From Phycisphaerae bacterium (GTDB taxonomy: Bacteria > Planctomycetota > Phycisphaerae > Phycisphaerales > Phycisphaeraceae): a stretch of 64,000 nt of DNA. The notes under the pieces are model-generated. The model searched no databases. It was not told the origin of the DNA and saw nothing but the letters and a program-made list of their open reading frames with translations. How positions within the stretch are numbered: the stretch's first letter is position 1; each line of letters begins with the position of its first letter. Where the stretch lies: NCBI GenBank assembly GCA_030426385.1, contig JAUHYI010000001.1, positions 62,001 through 126,000 of the forward strand, in the 5' to 3' direction. Shown here piece by piece: positions 1 through 10,448 of this stretch. The translations under genes and the position numbers were made by a program.

Positions 1-1160
1 CGAAGGGATTGACAACTACTGCTAAATTGATTGACGGACGCATCGATATCAGCGCCTCACTCGAGGGCCTGAAAATGCCTTGGCCCTTGACCGTTACCGT
101 GACCGATCCCACAGGCGAAGCGATCGTCACGCTCTATCGTGCGACCGACACAGACGGCCAATTCAAAGAAACCATCGCCTTGGGCAAAAACGCTTCCGAC
201 GGACAATACACCGTCACGGTTGCAAGCCCGGCGGGCGAACTACACACCAGCGAATCGTTCACGCACCAATCGAAATCGATTGAACCGTCCATCATCGTGC
301 AAGCGGTGCGTGTCTTTGACGCTGTCGCAATCAAAGATTTCCTATCAAGCAAACCCGCGATAACCATCGCCACACCCAGTGATGCCTACCAGGCAGCCGC
401 AGAGCAACTCGCATCACAATTACGTGATCGCGGCATCAAAGTAACGATCAAACCCGAGCAGCAAACCTGGGCCAAAGCCTCCTATCCGCGTGTATGGGAT
501 CCGTATGGCAAGTTGTACGTTGCTGAAGACGAGACCAAGCCGTTGCCTGAAGGCGTAGAAAAAGCACAGGAACTGGTTATTCAAAGTGACTATTTCGAAA
601 CGCCCACCATCACAACTTTGCAAGGCAAAACGTTTACAGACAGTTGGCAAACCGCAGGCAATGTGTTGACTGTTGGCGAAAAAGGATACATTCATCTCGG
701 CTCGGGCGAATCGTTTTATGAGCCAGGCTGCGTTATCGCGTTCGTACCCGTGGACATGAAAAACCCAACGGGTCGCCAACGCCTGGTCACGCTTAACGGC
801 AAACATACGCCGACAAAAACGGATGACGCATTCCGCGCGAAGTGGTCACGTTCGTGGCAAAAATTACGATCCTACAACGGCGGCCACATTCTCACACCAC
901 AGTTGCCCGAAGCCTACGCATCAGACGACAACCTGATTCTCATGGGCAGCAGCGATACAGGCGAACTGGTTCGAGCGTTGCAAGCCTCGGAACTTCTCCA
1001 ACAGACAGTCGATGCCTCATATCCCGGACCGGGCAAAGCGCTCATCCAAATGGCATGGAGTCCATTCGCTGTCGAGAAAAACGTGATCTACCTCGGCGCC
1101 ACTGACCAGAATGGGATTAAGGCTGCCATCGATCAACTGGCCAAGTTGTTAGTCGACTGA
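1..1160 (+). CDS. C-terminal part of a large, probably secreted protein of unknown function (5' truncated)
   Basis: The reading frame is open to the left edge of the window. The first possible start is a TTG at 9 with no properly spaced ribosome binding site, so the protein probably begins upstream. Residues 1-85 read like an Ig-like or macroglobulin-type beta sandwich (short alternating Val/Ile/Thr strands, DGQYTVTVASPAGE). The remaining 300 residues are not recognised; they hold alternating beta/alpha stretches such as KPAITIATPSDAYQAAAEQL and end with SPFAVEKNVIYLGATD followed by an amphipathic helix. The gene lies 50 bp upstream of the giant protein at 1211 on the same strand and is probably cotranscribed with it. 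No enzymatic function is assigned. The frame is certain; the role is unknown. Confidence 0.75.
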   Translation, partial: KGLTTTAKLIDGRIDISASLEGLKMPWPLTVTVTDPTGEAIVTLYRATDTDGQFKETIALGKNASDGQYTVTVASPAGELHTSESFTHQSKSIEPSIIVQAVRVFDAVAIKDFLSSKPAITIATPSDAYQAAAEQLASQLRDRGIKVTIKPEQQTWAKASYPRVWDPYGKLYVAEDETKPLPEGVEKAQELVIQSDYFETPTITTLQGKTFTDSWQTAGNVLTVGEKGYIHLGSGESFYEPGCVIAFVPVDMKNPTGRQRLVTLNGKHTPTKTDDAFRAKWSRSWQKLRSYNGGHILTPQLPEAYASDDNLILMGSSDTGELVRALQASELLQQTVDASYPGPGKALIQMAWSPFAVEKNVIYLGATDQNGIKAAIDQLAKLLVD

Positions 1161-1210
1161 TTATCACTGACCGTTTGCACCGAACTGTATCCACACAAAA
1201 GGAATATTTC

Positions 1211-4200
1211 ATGCGCCGGATTTTGTATTTACTCATCATGCTCACAATCAGTGCGAGCATCGCCAGCGCAAAGCCGTACGTTTTTGAACAAGTGATCTCT
1301 CACGAAAACCCACGCTTTGATCCAGTCAAATCCACGCTTACGATTGGTCGCGACGGCAAGGCCTACCTGGTGCATAACTCATATCCGTCAGTCGTGCTGC
1401 GCGTCGATCCAAGCACCAGCGCGATCGAAACTTTCGATCTCCCCAAAGCGGTCAGGAACGCCACCGCCGACACATCGGGCAACATCGCCACAGCCAATTT
1501 GCATTTCGCCCGCTCGTTATACATCTATGATTCTGAACGCCGTAACATCGGCGAGTCGACGGATTTTCTTGCAGGCGACGAGTATTCATGGAGCTCACCG
1601 CTGCATGTCGAGGCTGGACTCAGTGGCGATTTTTATGCACCCGACCATCATCGCAATCAGGTTCGACGCGTTAGTAAAAACGGTCAGCTTATCGAACTCT
1701 ATCCGCTCAAAGCCGAAGACGAACCGGATTGGCCCAGAACGCCCTTGAACATGCGCGTTCACGAAGCGTCCCAGACTTTCACATGGCAACTAAGCAACCT
1801 ACTGATCCGGACCGATACACAAGGCCGCGAACAATGGCGTTTGCAAGTCCCGATCGATCACTACTCCGGCGGTTACGACGTCGATGATCAAGGCCATGTC
1901 CTCGTGATCGGCAGACATGACCCAACCGTTCGGACATATGACAACGATGGGCAACTGATTTCAGAGGTGACCCTGAAGGTTAACAAAGACACGACACCAG
2001 CCAACGAAGCGTTTGACGAACTGCGTGTGCTCAACAATCAGTTGGTCATAGGTCGAAAACACCCGTTTGAACTATTTGCAATCTACGACCGAGCTACCGG
2101 TGACTTTGTAAAGTCGATCTCGATCGATCACGACCAACTGACCGTGCAAATGGATAGCGAGATATGGACTGCTGGGGAGCAACTTGGTTTCAAAATTGAT
2201 TTCAGAAACCAACGTGACATGCAACCGATTTGGCGCATCTGGATTCGTCGATGGGAAGACACCAACTATCGCGAATTGACTTGGCATGATGGCAAATTGC
2301 AAGTGCCAACCGATATGGCCGGACTGTATCTGCTCAAGGTATCGCCCGAGATTCAGCCGATCCAATCGGACCAACCTTCGCCCTACATTGCGCAAACGTT
2401 GGTTGAAATTCGTCAACCTGACACGCACGGTTCGATCAACGTGCTCACGCCTCTAAATCGAATACATTACAGCCGAGGTGAAACAATCCCGTTCGAAGTG
2501 AACGTGCGTACCGCCGAGGCATCAATGCCAAGTGCGGTGACGATCACACTCGATGACGGCCAACAGATCATTGCTTCACAAACATTACCCCTCGCATCGG
2601 ACAGCACCAGCGTATCGTCGCAAATCATGGCCGCAGTCACCGAGCAACTCAAGCCGGGTCGATATCGCCTGCGTGCTGAGCGTGAAACTGGAGCGGAGTC
2701 TGAATCTTCCAACCTGACTAGTGTGGATCAATCTATCGTGATCGGTGACGGACGAATCGATGAATCGCAGATGTCACGCTTATGGTACGGCGATTACAAC
2801 GAAACCTTTGTGTTCGGACAAACCTGGGCCCGCGCAGATCGAGCTGAAAAACATGTTGATCGTCTTGAAAAAATGCACGTTAACCGCATGGTCGATCGAC
2901 TCGGCAACGGACGTTTCCAGTTTCATTTGCGTCCCTATGGCGAGGGCCGTGATCGATCAATCCAGGCAACAGCCACACGCTTAGAAAAAGATCCCTTGGC
3001 CATCGATCCAGCTTATGTCGAGGTTGCATCCACATTCGGACATACGATGGCACAGTACAGCGCCACTGGGATCGACCAAATGTCAATCCTGATGTACATG
3101 GACGCAGGCCTACCAGTCGGCACAGGTTGGGACAAGCGAACCATGGACGAATTGAAACGCGACATCAAATTCACCACCGAATCCATGCAATCGTACCGAG
3201 CATTTCGCGGTTGGTCATGGACGGCCAACTGGTGGGTCACCCCACGTGGAGCCAAGTCAGCGACTGATGATGAACGCGAAGCATTCGATGAGGCCGTCAA
3301 GCAGGCACGCGAAACCGGCCAATGGGCCCCCATCATCGACACCGTTTCTGATCGCTATCTGGGCTACAACGTAGAAGCCCAGTCGATTTTCAACGACACG
3401 CTCAACACGATTGTCCCCGGCTTGACCACTGCAACGTCCGGGCCTTATCGCCGATTGCATAACTACCCGCCGATCACTTATTCCAACGTCGATGAAGTCG
3501 ATCTGCATTTACAGGCCGAACAGAACGCACCGTTCAATTATGCGCCACACAATGTGGATTACCAGAAACGCCCAGGCAAACCAGCATGGTCGCATCCGGA
3601 ATTTCGCAACGAACTGGGAACGGGCGAGCAGATTCTACCCACGCTATTCGCGCAGATCATGCGCGGCGTTGACGGCATCGGCACTGAGAATCGTGTGCCA
3701 TTGCTGGAAACGGCATACACCGACCCAAGGTCTGCCAACGAAAGATCCGCTTCGATTTTTCGTACGATCAATACGTTTGCTGACCGTTATGGCCCATGGC
3801 TGCGTGCGTTAAACAACAACGACCGCGTGGCTATCGTCGTTTCTGGACGCATGGCCCGACTCGATATCAGATGGATCAACGAAATCGGTGGGTACTATCA
3901 CAATCGATTGTTCGAAGCCTATCAGGTCTTGCTCTACGGTCACCATCCTGCATCATTCGTCTTTGCCGAAGAACTCAACGAACATTCCCTGGATCGTTTT
4001 GACGTGATTATGGTGGTCAATCAGGAAGTAACGTTTGAACCTGAATTGGCCGCAGCCCTGACCAAAGCGAAGGCCAGCGGAAAAACCATTTTCGCCGACG
4101 GCACATGTCGGCCGGAACTGGTTGCAGACTTTACGCCTTTGGATGTGTCGTTCGATCAAATCGAAAAGCTACATCTGATCAATGACGACACCTCTCACTG

Positions 4201-7186
4201 GACCGTTCCTGCCACGATCTTGTCAAAAGTTTCAGCGATACGGGAAAAACTCGATCAGGCCATCGCTCGTGTATGCCGAATCGATCAGGATCAGGTGTAC
4301 GCCAGCGAATTCCAAAGTGGCGACGCCCGGGTCTTGTTTGCAGTGAACAACACCATCACACCACACACACCCGAACAACTATGGCGTGTGTCCAACGGTA
4401 TCAGTACCCGACAACCGGTCACCGCAAATTTACAATGGCCCGTTCAGTTACCTGCGCGTGGCGTGGTGTACGACTTGATGGCAATGCAGCCGATTCATGC
4501 CTATGACGGTCGCATTACCGCGGACCTGCGTCATCTACCTGCAGCGGTGTATGTTGCCCTGCCCACACGCATCACGAATGTTGAATTGCGTCATCCCGAA
4601 CAAGCCGTTGCAGGACAAAACGTGGCTTGGTCAATTAACATCCTCGGTTCCGATGGACAACCCATTCAAGCCGGCTTACCCGTTGAATTACAATTGCTCG
4701 ACGCCGAAGGCCTGATGATAGAACGACTCACAACGACCGCTCATGCGGATCATCTGCAATGGGTGACGCGCATCCCTGTCAACGCGATCGCAGGCGATTG
4801 GCGACTGCAAGCCACGGAACTGATCAGCGGCTTACAAACAACCAGCGCCATTCGCATCACACCTGCCACACTACCCTTGGCCTGGACCACTGATGCCGAA
4901 GAACATACCGCAACAAAATCCGCTGTTGATACTGATGGTGTCGGTCTCAACAACGAAGACAAGCTACACACCACACGCGACAACCGTGTGTCATCTACCG
5001 TGCGACCGACACAACAATCAGCCGGACCGCGCTTGCGCGATATGGTCGTTGCTGGCGAGAGTGCATACCTCACAGCATTCAATCATGATGGCAATGTCTA
5101 CGCCCTGGATATCACCAATGGCCAAACTCGCTGGATCCGTCAGGTTGGTGATTACTTCGCGTACGAACCGACCGTCGTTGGCAACAACCTTGCCATACAA
5201 CGTTTCGACTTCACCAGTGCGTCGGGCTATCACCTGCAACGACTCGATCACAATGGCAACGAAGCAGGAAGCCTCGCGGCCAACAATGTCACCGGCCGAC
5301 AAATCCATTGGGCCTACCCCGCCAAACTGTACGCGACGGCCAATCGTTTCGCCTCATCCCCCGACGGAACATGGTATGCCACCACAGGCAACCTCGGCCT
5401 GTCAGTTTTAAATCGTGATGGATCGCAACGCTGGTCGAAAGATTGGCGTAACAATTCCACGCCACCTCAACAAGCTATCGCAGCCATGGGAACCAACACA
5501 CTGGTGATTGGTCAGGACATGGCGCTCACGGCTCATGATGCCCACAATGGTGACGTACTTTGGTCACTTGAATTGCCGGGTTCTGGTCGCGTCGAACAGG
5601 TCATTGTCAGCGGTGATCAGCAAACTCTTGCCGTGCGTACCAGTGCCGGCCGAGGCATGATTTTCATCATTAACCAAGGAAAAGTCGTCCGTGAAATAAC
5701 CAGCGGCGGCAATGCGATCGCCCTGTCGCATGACGGCAATTCCATCGCAATCACACTGGGTTATCAACTTCACCAACACACGTTGGAACAAGGACTGCGT
5801 TGGGTGTTTCATGGTGACGACAACCTGTTAACACCAACCGTTTGTCCCCAAACTGGTCGCATTGCCGTCGGCAGCAGTCTGGGCACGCTCTATGTGTTCG
5901 ATGCTGATGGCAACACGCTTCTCGAACAGGATGTTGAAGCGGCACCAATTGTTCAATGGTTGCCCAATGGCGATCTGATGTATGCCACATGGAACGGCCG
6001 CGTGGTACGACTGAATCTCGAGACAGGGCCGGTGTGGGAAACGGATGTGCGCAATCAGCCGAACGAACCGGTCCCCACCGTCAATCCTGAACATCATCAG
6101 TCATCCGTCAAAACAATAAGCCGTCAGACCATTGCCCATCAGGCCAAATCAAATTTACTTGCCCATGATAACACGCGCATCCTATTCTTAACGGTTCAAG
6201 GCCAAAACAACAAAGGCAACCGAACCATTCGTAACCAGGTCAATCACGAGCGAACCGCCCTACTCACTGACGGCGATCCTACACCACCAACCGATCCCTG
6301 GTTTAGTTCAAGCACCGTTTACAAAACTCAACCAGGTAGTTGGATCAATGAACTGCACATTGAGATCGATCGATACAACACACTGCTGCGCGTTGATCGC
6401 CTCACGATTGTAGAAGACCCACAGCATCCGGAATCATGGCTGCGCAATGTGATGTTCGAATACTGGGACGCCTCAACCGAACAATGGCAACATGCCGCTC
6501 GATTGGTGTCCGACTCGGCAGTGCATCATCACAAATTGGATAAGCCGATCAAGGCGGCACGATTCCGCCTGCGTTTGCTTTCGCCGATCGGTAACGTCCG
6601 TACCGCCGAAATAATATTCCAAGGCCAGGAACTTGGCTCATCGCATCCGGATGTGGTGGATCGAAAATCGACAGCCATGCTATTCGATGAAATTTTCGAT
6701 AGCTTTGGTATATTTCGACACCCCAAACGAGACTGGCAAATCAGCACCGAACAATTTTTCCATGGCGCCCACAGCATGGTCTTTAGTGGCGAGGCCAATT
6801 CTCTGCAAAGAGCTCCATATACTCAAAAAATTGCCAATTGGAAATTCAAAATTACCGAACACCCCAAGCTTGGCGAATACCGCTACGCTCGTTTCGCATG
6901 GAAAGCGTTGAGCAATGAAACCAAAGGCATCACGCTGCAGTTAACCTCGGGCCGCGGTGGTGGCGCAGGTATGCATGTGGGTCAGGCTGGCGGCGTTGGC
7001 AATAAAAAATCCCTACCACTCGGCGACACGCCGCCGCATGAGTGGAAAGTAGAAACCGTCGATCTCTATCAGATCATGGGTGGGCCATTGACCATCGAAT
7101 CAATGACGCTCGACGCCATTGGTGGCCAAGCCGCGTTTGACTGGCTACACCTGGGACGGACGCGAAACGATCTGCTCAATCCATAA
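1211..7186 (+). CDS. Giant secreted multidomain protein: propeller, beta-galactosidase-like middle, PQQ-like propeller, discoidin-like and concanavalin-like C-terminus
   Basis: The ATG at 1211 follows AAAGGA at a good distance and starts a clear signal peptide (MRRILYLLIMLTISASIASA), giving 1991 residues. In order: an NHL/YncE-like propeller (about 25-330); Ig-like segments; a region from about 520 resembling a degenerate TIM barrel (WYGDYNETFVFGQTWARAD); a GATase-like fold of the type found after GH42 barrels (about 900-1000, FDVIMVVNQEVTFEPELAAAL); further beta sandwiches; a second propeller of PQQ type (about 1275-1615, NVYALDITNGQTRWIRQVGD); an F5/8-C-like sandwich (about 1680-1810, DGDPTPPTDPWFSSS near its start); and a last jelly roll (about 1825-1985). 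Active residues of the barrel cannot be assigned. It is probably an extracellular carbohydrate-active or glycan-binding protein. It faces locus A, which converges on it. Confidence 0.8.
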   Translation: MRRILYLLIMLTISASIASAKPYVFEQVISHENPRFDPVKSTLTIGRDGKAYLVHNSYPSVVLRVDPSTSAIETFDLPKAVRNATADTSGNIATANLHFARSLYIYDSERRNIGESTDFLAGDEYSWSSPLHVEAGLSGDFYAPDHHRNQVRRVSKNGQLIELYPLKAEDEPDWPRTPLNMRVHEASQTFTWQLSNLLIRTDTQGREQWRLQVPIDHYSGGYDVDDQGHVLVIGRHDPTVRTYDNDGQLISEVTLKVNKDTTPANEAFDELRVLNNQLVIGRKHPFELFAIYDRATGDFVKSISIDHDQLTVQMDSEIWTAGEQLGFKIDFRNQRDMQPIWRIWIRRWEDTNYRELTWHDGKLQVPTDMAGLYLLKVSPEIQPIQSDQPSPYIAQTLVEIRQPDTHGSINVLTPLNRIHYSRGETIPFEVNVRTAEASMPSAVTITLDDGQQIIASQTLPLASDSTSVSSQIMAAVTEQLKPGRYRLRAERETGAESESSNLTSVDQSIVIGDGRIDESQMSRLWYGDYNETFVFGQTWARADRAEKHVDRLEKMHVNRMVDRLGNGRFQFHLRPYGEGRDRSIQATATRLEKDPLAIDPAYVEVASTFGHTMAQYSATGIDQMSILMYMDAGLPVGTGWDKRTMDELKRDIKFTTESMQSYRAFRGWSWTANWWVTPRGAKSATDDEREAFDEAVKQARETGQWAPIIDTVSDRYLGYNVEAQSIFNDTLNTIVPGLTTATSGPYRRLHNYPPITYSNVDEVDLHLQAEQNAPFNYAPHNVDYQKRPGKPAWSHPEFRNELGTGEQILPTLFAQIMRGVDGIGTENRVPLLETAYTDPRSANERSASIFRTINTFADRYGPWLRALNNNDRVAIVVSGRMARLDIRWINEIGGYYHNRLFEAYQVLLYGHHPASFVFAEELNEHSLDRFDVIMVVNQEVTFEPELAAALTKAKASGKTIFADGTCRPELVADFTPLDVSFDQIEKLHLINDDTSHWTVPATILSKVSAIREKLDQAIARVCRIDQDQVYASEFQSGDARVLFAVNNTITPHTPEQLWRVSNGISTRQPVTANLQWPVQLPARGVVYDLMAMQPIHAYDGRITADLRHLPAAVYVALPTRITNVELRHPEQAVAGQNVAWSINILGSDGQPIQAGLPVELQLLDAEGLMIERLTTTAHADHLQWVTRIPVNAIAGDWRLQATELISGLQTTSAIRITPATLPLAWTTDAEEHTATKSAVDTDGVGLNNEDKLHTTRDNRVSSTVRPTQQSAGPRLRDMVVAGESAYLTAFNHDGNVYALDITNGQTRWIRQVGDYFAYEPTVVGNNLAIQRFDFTSASGYHLQRLDHNGNEAGSLAANNVTGRQIHWAYPAKLYATANRFASSPDGTWYATTGNLGLSVLNRDGSQRWSKDWRNNSTPPQQAIAAMGTNTLVIGQDMALTAHDAHNGDVLWSLELPGSGRVEQVIVSGDQQTLAVRTSAGRGMIFIINQGKVVREITSGGNAIALSHDGNSIAITLGYQLHQHTLEQGLRWVFHGDDNLLTPTVCPQTGRIAVGSSLGTLYVFDADGNTLLEQDVEAAPIVQWLPNGDLMYATWNGRVVRLNLETGPVWETDVRNQPNEPVPTVNPEHHQSSVKTISRQTIAHQAKSNLLAHDNTRILFLTVQGQNNKGNRTIRNQVNHERTALLTDGDPTPPTDPWFSSSTVYKTQPGSWINELHIEIDRYNTLLRVDRLTIVEDPQHPESWLRNVMFEYWDASTEQWQHAARLVSDSAVHHHKLDKPIKAARFRLRLLSPIGNVRTAEIIFQGQELGSSHPDVVDRKSTAMLFDEIFDSFGIFRHPKRDWQISTEQFFHGAHSMVFSGEANSLQRAPYTQKIANWKFKITEHPKLGEYRYARFAWKALSNETKGITLQLTSGRGGGAGMHVGQAGGVGNKKSLPLGDTPPHEWKVETVDLYQIMGGPLTIESMTLDAIGGQAAFDWLHLGRTRNDLLNP

Positions 7187-7454
7187 ATGCCCGACAAAAG
7201 AGACCAGCGGCTCGAGTGTTTTGCAAAATTTATGACCTAATGACATTCACACTGGATTGGTCACTTAAGCGACCAGCCCGGCTTTGGGTGCGGTCGCAAA
7301 TTTTACAAAATGTTGCAATGGGAAATCGGGACTTGCATCGGTATGGGCAAAATCATGTGGCCGTTGCACCTCTTGTCTAACAAAAACTCACTCCGCTCAA
7401 TCCCGTTCTCCCGTTCGTCGTTCAATAAACCATTAGATTGTGGCGACCCTACCT
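7187..7454. other. Gap between convergent genes, no gene seen
   Basis: The gap separates the end of the giant + strand gene from the end of the - strand sulfatase. The only structure seen is a short hairpin (TGGTC...GACCA, 7258-7275) with no convincing T-tract, so a bidirectional terminator is possible but weak. Two similar A/T-rich stretches (GCAAAATTTA and GCAAATTTTA) lie on either side of it. No credible small gene is present. Confidence 0.4.
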
Positions 7455-8921
7455 CTATGACCGAATCAGTTCCAGCGAGGGTACACCAGGCTCGCCTTCC
7501 TGAACGGAAACTTCCAGCCACGGGTCCTTCGTTTCAATTCGCCAACGCATCATTTTCGCGCGCATCGATTCAATCACCGATGCCAATGCAGGATCGTCAA
7601 TCCGATTGGTGGTTTCCATCGGATCTTCTTCCATATCAAACAACGCTTCACGATCATGGTGCAACACGCGAGCGGTCGGCCGCTTGCCCATATTCGTAAG
7701 CCCTTCGCGCTGCACCGCACGCCATGTTTTCGATCGTGCCAGATCAGATGGCATCGGCATCGGCATGTGATAGGCCAGATTTCGTACATACTTGTAACGG
7801 CGGCCACGCAACACTCGGTATGGAAAATAATTCGTGATCTCATGAAAGCAATGCGAAAACCATGTCTCATCCCACCCCTCGCTGATCTGCTCCCCGGGCG
7901 AATCAGGAGAGTCAGCATCAACCGACGCATTTATATCCGGGCCACCCGCCGACGTAATCACTGGTAAAAATGACCGGCCATCCACCGACTCCGGCCAATC
8001 ATCTTTCTGCAATCCACACCACTCATACACCGTCGGCGCGACATCCACCCAGCTCACCATCGCTTGGCTTCTGTTCCCCATCCTATTTTTTTCTTCACGC
8101 CGCGCACTACGATCATGTTCACGTACTTCGCCACATTGGCCCGGCATCCGCACAATCAACGGACACCGATGGCCCGTATCAAAACTGCTTCCCTTCGCCC
8201 CAGGATACGGCATCCCATGATCAGTCATGACCAACACCAGTGTTTCATCCGATCGACCCGATGCGGTTAAAACATCCAACACCTGCCCCACAACATGGTC
8301 ATATCGCGAAATCGCCACGTAATAATCCGCCAGATCCTCACGCACCGCCATGACGTCCGGCAAAAAATCCGGAACAATCACATCATCCACACCATATGAA
8401 AATACGGGGAACTGCTCTGAAAATTTATCGTTGCCATAACCAGGCAACACACGGTGTGGTTGCCCGGTCGCCACCATCGCGAAAAATGGTTTGTCCTGGC
8501 ATTCATTAAGAAAATGCTCTGTCCGCTCACACAACACGTTCACCGAATCACGCTCTTCGGTCGCATCAAAATCAAAACGATACAAATGATCAGGCTCGAA
8601 ATGTTTTTTACCAATGATCCCCGTCCGGTATCCATGATCGCCGAGCACCACCGGTATCGACCGCACCCATTCACGCGTTTGAAATCCATGCGGCTCATGA
8701 CAATGGCCAAACATTCCATGACGATGGCTGTGCAATCCAGTCAACAAACTCGCACGACTCACCCCGCACGATGGGCTTCCGCAATACGCATGATCAAACA
8801 CGACCCCCTCACGCGCCAATCGATCAATGTTCGGCGTCTGAACCACATCATTGCCATAGCATCCTGCAATGGGTGACCAATCATCAGCAATCACAATTAA
8901 AATATTTTTCAGTTCGTCCAT
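7455..8921 (-). CDS. Sulfatase of the arylsulfatase / heparan N-sulfatase-like type with an atypical FGly motif
   Basis: A 488-residue type I sulfatase that hydrolyses sulfate esters or sulfamates using formylglycine. The N-terminus holds the metal-binding strand (ILIVIADDWSP), TPNIDRLAREGVVFDHAYC, and the nucleophile motif SCGVSRASLLTG. The second half holds VLVMTDHGMPYPGAKG and FSHCFHEITNYFPYRVLRGRRYKYV. The usual CxPSR core reads C-G-V-S-R here, so Val replaces Pro. No signal peptide is visible, which suggests cytoplasmic action or an unusual export route. The ATG at 8921 was chosen over a GTG 12 bp upstream because it begins right at the conserved domain. It is the last gene of locus A, 90 bp after the second sulfatase, and probably desulfates oligosaccharides made by the upstream enzymes. 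Confidence 0.92.
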   Translation of the reverse strand: MDELKNILIVIADDWSPIAGCYGNDVVQTPNIDRLAREGVVFDHAYCGSPSCGVSRASLLTGLHSHRHGMFGHCHEPHGFQTREWVRSIPVVLGDHGYRTGIIGKKHFEPDHLYRFDFDATEERDSVNVLCERTEHFLNECQDKPFFAMVATGQPHRVLPGYGNDKFSEQFPVFSYGVDDVIVPDFLPDVMAVREDLADYYVAISRYDHVVGQVLDVLTASGRSDETLVLVMTDHGMPYPGAKGSSFDTGHRCPLIVRMPGQCGEVREHDRSARREEKNRMGNRSQAMVSWVDVAPTVYEWCGLQKDDWPESVDGRSFLPVITSAGGPDINASVDADSPDSPGEQISEGWDETWFSHCFHEITNYFPYRVLRGRRYKYVRNLAYHMPMPMPSDLARSKTWRAVQREGLTNMGKRPTARVLHHDREALFDMEEDPMETTNRIDDPALASVIESMRAKMMRWRIETKDPWLEVSVQEGEPGVPSLELIRS

Positions 8922-9011
8922 TATTACACGCACTCTCGACTTGCGACCTCATCCGATGACAACCGGCATACATTCGGAATTGACTGCTCATACACACAAC
9001 ACAGCGTTCGA

Positions 9012-10448
9012 TCATACAGGATCATCACGCATTCCCGATGCGCGAATTGGGCCTTCCAATGCGGGGTCTGATGTGTCATGCATCCAACGATCCAGCCTTT
9101 GACGCATGTCATCAGCCACCGATTGATGGCTGGCTTCATGAATCAAATTGTGCGATTCATTCGGATCGAACATCAAATCAAATAACTGTTCCGATTCCTG
9201 AGCATGCGTGGGCCAACCGGCATCGATTAACATGTTTTTCGACACGCTGGCGTCGCAGTTGGCCAGAATCGGATGCGACAAAGGTTCCAGATGACGAATG
9301 TATTTGTAGCGATCTGTACGCACCGCACGCATCGGTTCGCGGGCGGCGTGATAGTTCACCTCCGCAAATATTTCATCTCGAATTGACACATCATCATCCG
9401 AAACATCACCGCCAACATGTTGACGTTCATCACTTTCACCACTCACGCCCCCGTTACCGTTACCAAGCATAGGGATCATGGACTGCCCCTGCAGCCATTG
9501 CGGATGCGGCAATCCCAGCACGTCGCAAATAGTCGGAAACAGATCCACATGACTAACCATCCCCTGCATCACACGACCCCCAGCAAACGGCGTGGCATCG
9601 CGGCCGGCATCATGCGCGCCAGGCCCCGCTATCACCAGCATCACGCCCAGACCATGATCGGTAAGCTGACATTTCATATGTGGAAATGCAATGCCATGAT
9701 CAGTCGTCACGATGACTAACGTATCATCGACCCGATGCGTGTCACTCAACGCGCGAATCACCTGACCGATATGCTGATCAAGTCTACCGACAGCGTGACA
9801 AAAATCCGCAAAATCCCTGCGTGTTTTCGGTGTATCGGGCAAACACGCAGGCGGCCGAACGTAGCGCTGATCACCAAGAGGCCCATCCTCATGATGCCAT
9901 TGAATGCCTTCGGGCGTGTGGGCTGTGCGGTGGGTCAGGTAATAACCGACGTCCAGGAAAAACGGCCGATCATGTGAGGCTAGTTTCAGATAGGCACAGG
10001 CATCGCGCGTGGTGGCGTCGTCACGATCTTCGCCGATTTTTCCCATGGCCTGAGTCTCCGGACGTTGAGCCGACAGGTCGGTGCTGTATCCAAAATTATC
10101 CATCGGATTTTTGAATGCCACGTGTTGGTAACCAGCCAACACCGTGTCGTACCCATGTTCGCGTAAATAGGTGGGCAATAAATGTGAAGGATCATTCAAT
10201 CGACCGCCGCGATGAGCCAACCCCATCATGCCATTGCTATGTGCATATTGTCCGGTCAGCAAACACGCCCGACTCGGTGAACACGTCGGGTTCGCACAAA
10301 ACGCATTGCGAAACAACACACCACGCATGGCCAATTGCTGCAGGTTCGGCGTTCCCACCGCATAACCATACGGTTGAATATAACGTCCCGTGTCATGCGA
10401 ATGTAAATACACGATGTTTCGCGGTGAATTTGATTGTGATCTGATCAT
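9012..10448 (-). CDS. Sulfatase with a canonical CSPSR motif
   Basis: A 478-residue type I sulfatase. It begins MIRSQSNSPRNIVYLHSHDTGRY, whose YLHSHDTGRY matches the metal-binding first strand. The formylglycine motif CSPSRACLLTG is intact, and the central VIVTTDHGIAFPHMKCQLTD carries the usual DHG plus Lys. A conserved MRAVRTDRYKYIRHLEP follows. The ATG at 10448 overlaps the stop of the upstream propeller gene by 4 nt (ATGA), which decides the start and argues for translational coupling; a longer frame upstream would run into that gene. No signal peptide is seen. With the neighbouring sulfatase and glycosidases it fits catabolism of a sulfated polysaccharide. The exact substrate cannot be read from the sequence. 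Confidence 0.94.
   Translation of the reverse strand: MIRSQSNSPRNIVYLHSHDTGRYIQPYGYAVGTPNLQQLAMRGVLFRNAFCANPTCSPSRACLLTGQYAHSNGMMGLAHRGGRLNDPSHLLPTYLREHGYDTVLAGYQHVAFKNPMDNFGYSTDLSAQRPETQAMGKIGEDRDDATTRDACAYLKLASHDRPFFLDVGYYLTHRTAHTPEGIQWHHEDGPLGDQRYVRPPACLPDTPKTRRDFADFCHAVGRLDQHIGQVIRALSDTHRVDDTLVIVTTDHGIAFPHMKCQLTDHGLGVMLVIAGPGAHDAGRDATPFAGGRVMQGMVSHVDLFPTICDVLGLPHPQWLQGQSMIPMLGNGNGGVSGESDERQHVGGDVSDDDVSIRDEIFAEVNYHAAREPMRAVRTDRYKYIRHLEPLSHPILANCDASVSKNMLIDAGWPTHAQESEQLFDLMFDPNESHNLIHEASHQSVADDMRQRLDRWMHDTSDPALEGPIRASGMRDDPV

Noticed and set aside
4893-5411. 172-codon open frame inside the giant + strand gene
   Set aside because: It is a +1-type shadow of the PQQ-propeller region; the composition (Thr, Asn, Pro) follows the codons of the real frame.
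7258-7275. Strong intrinsic terminator between convergent genes
   Set aside because: The stem is only 5 bp with an 8-nt loop and no T-tract on either side.
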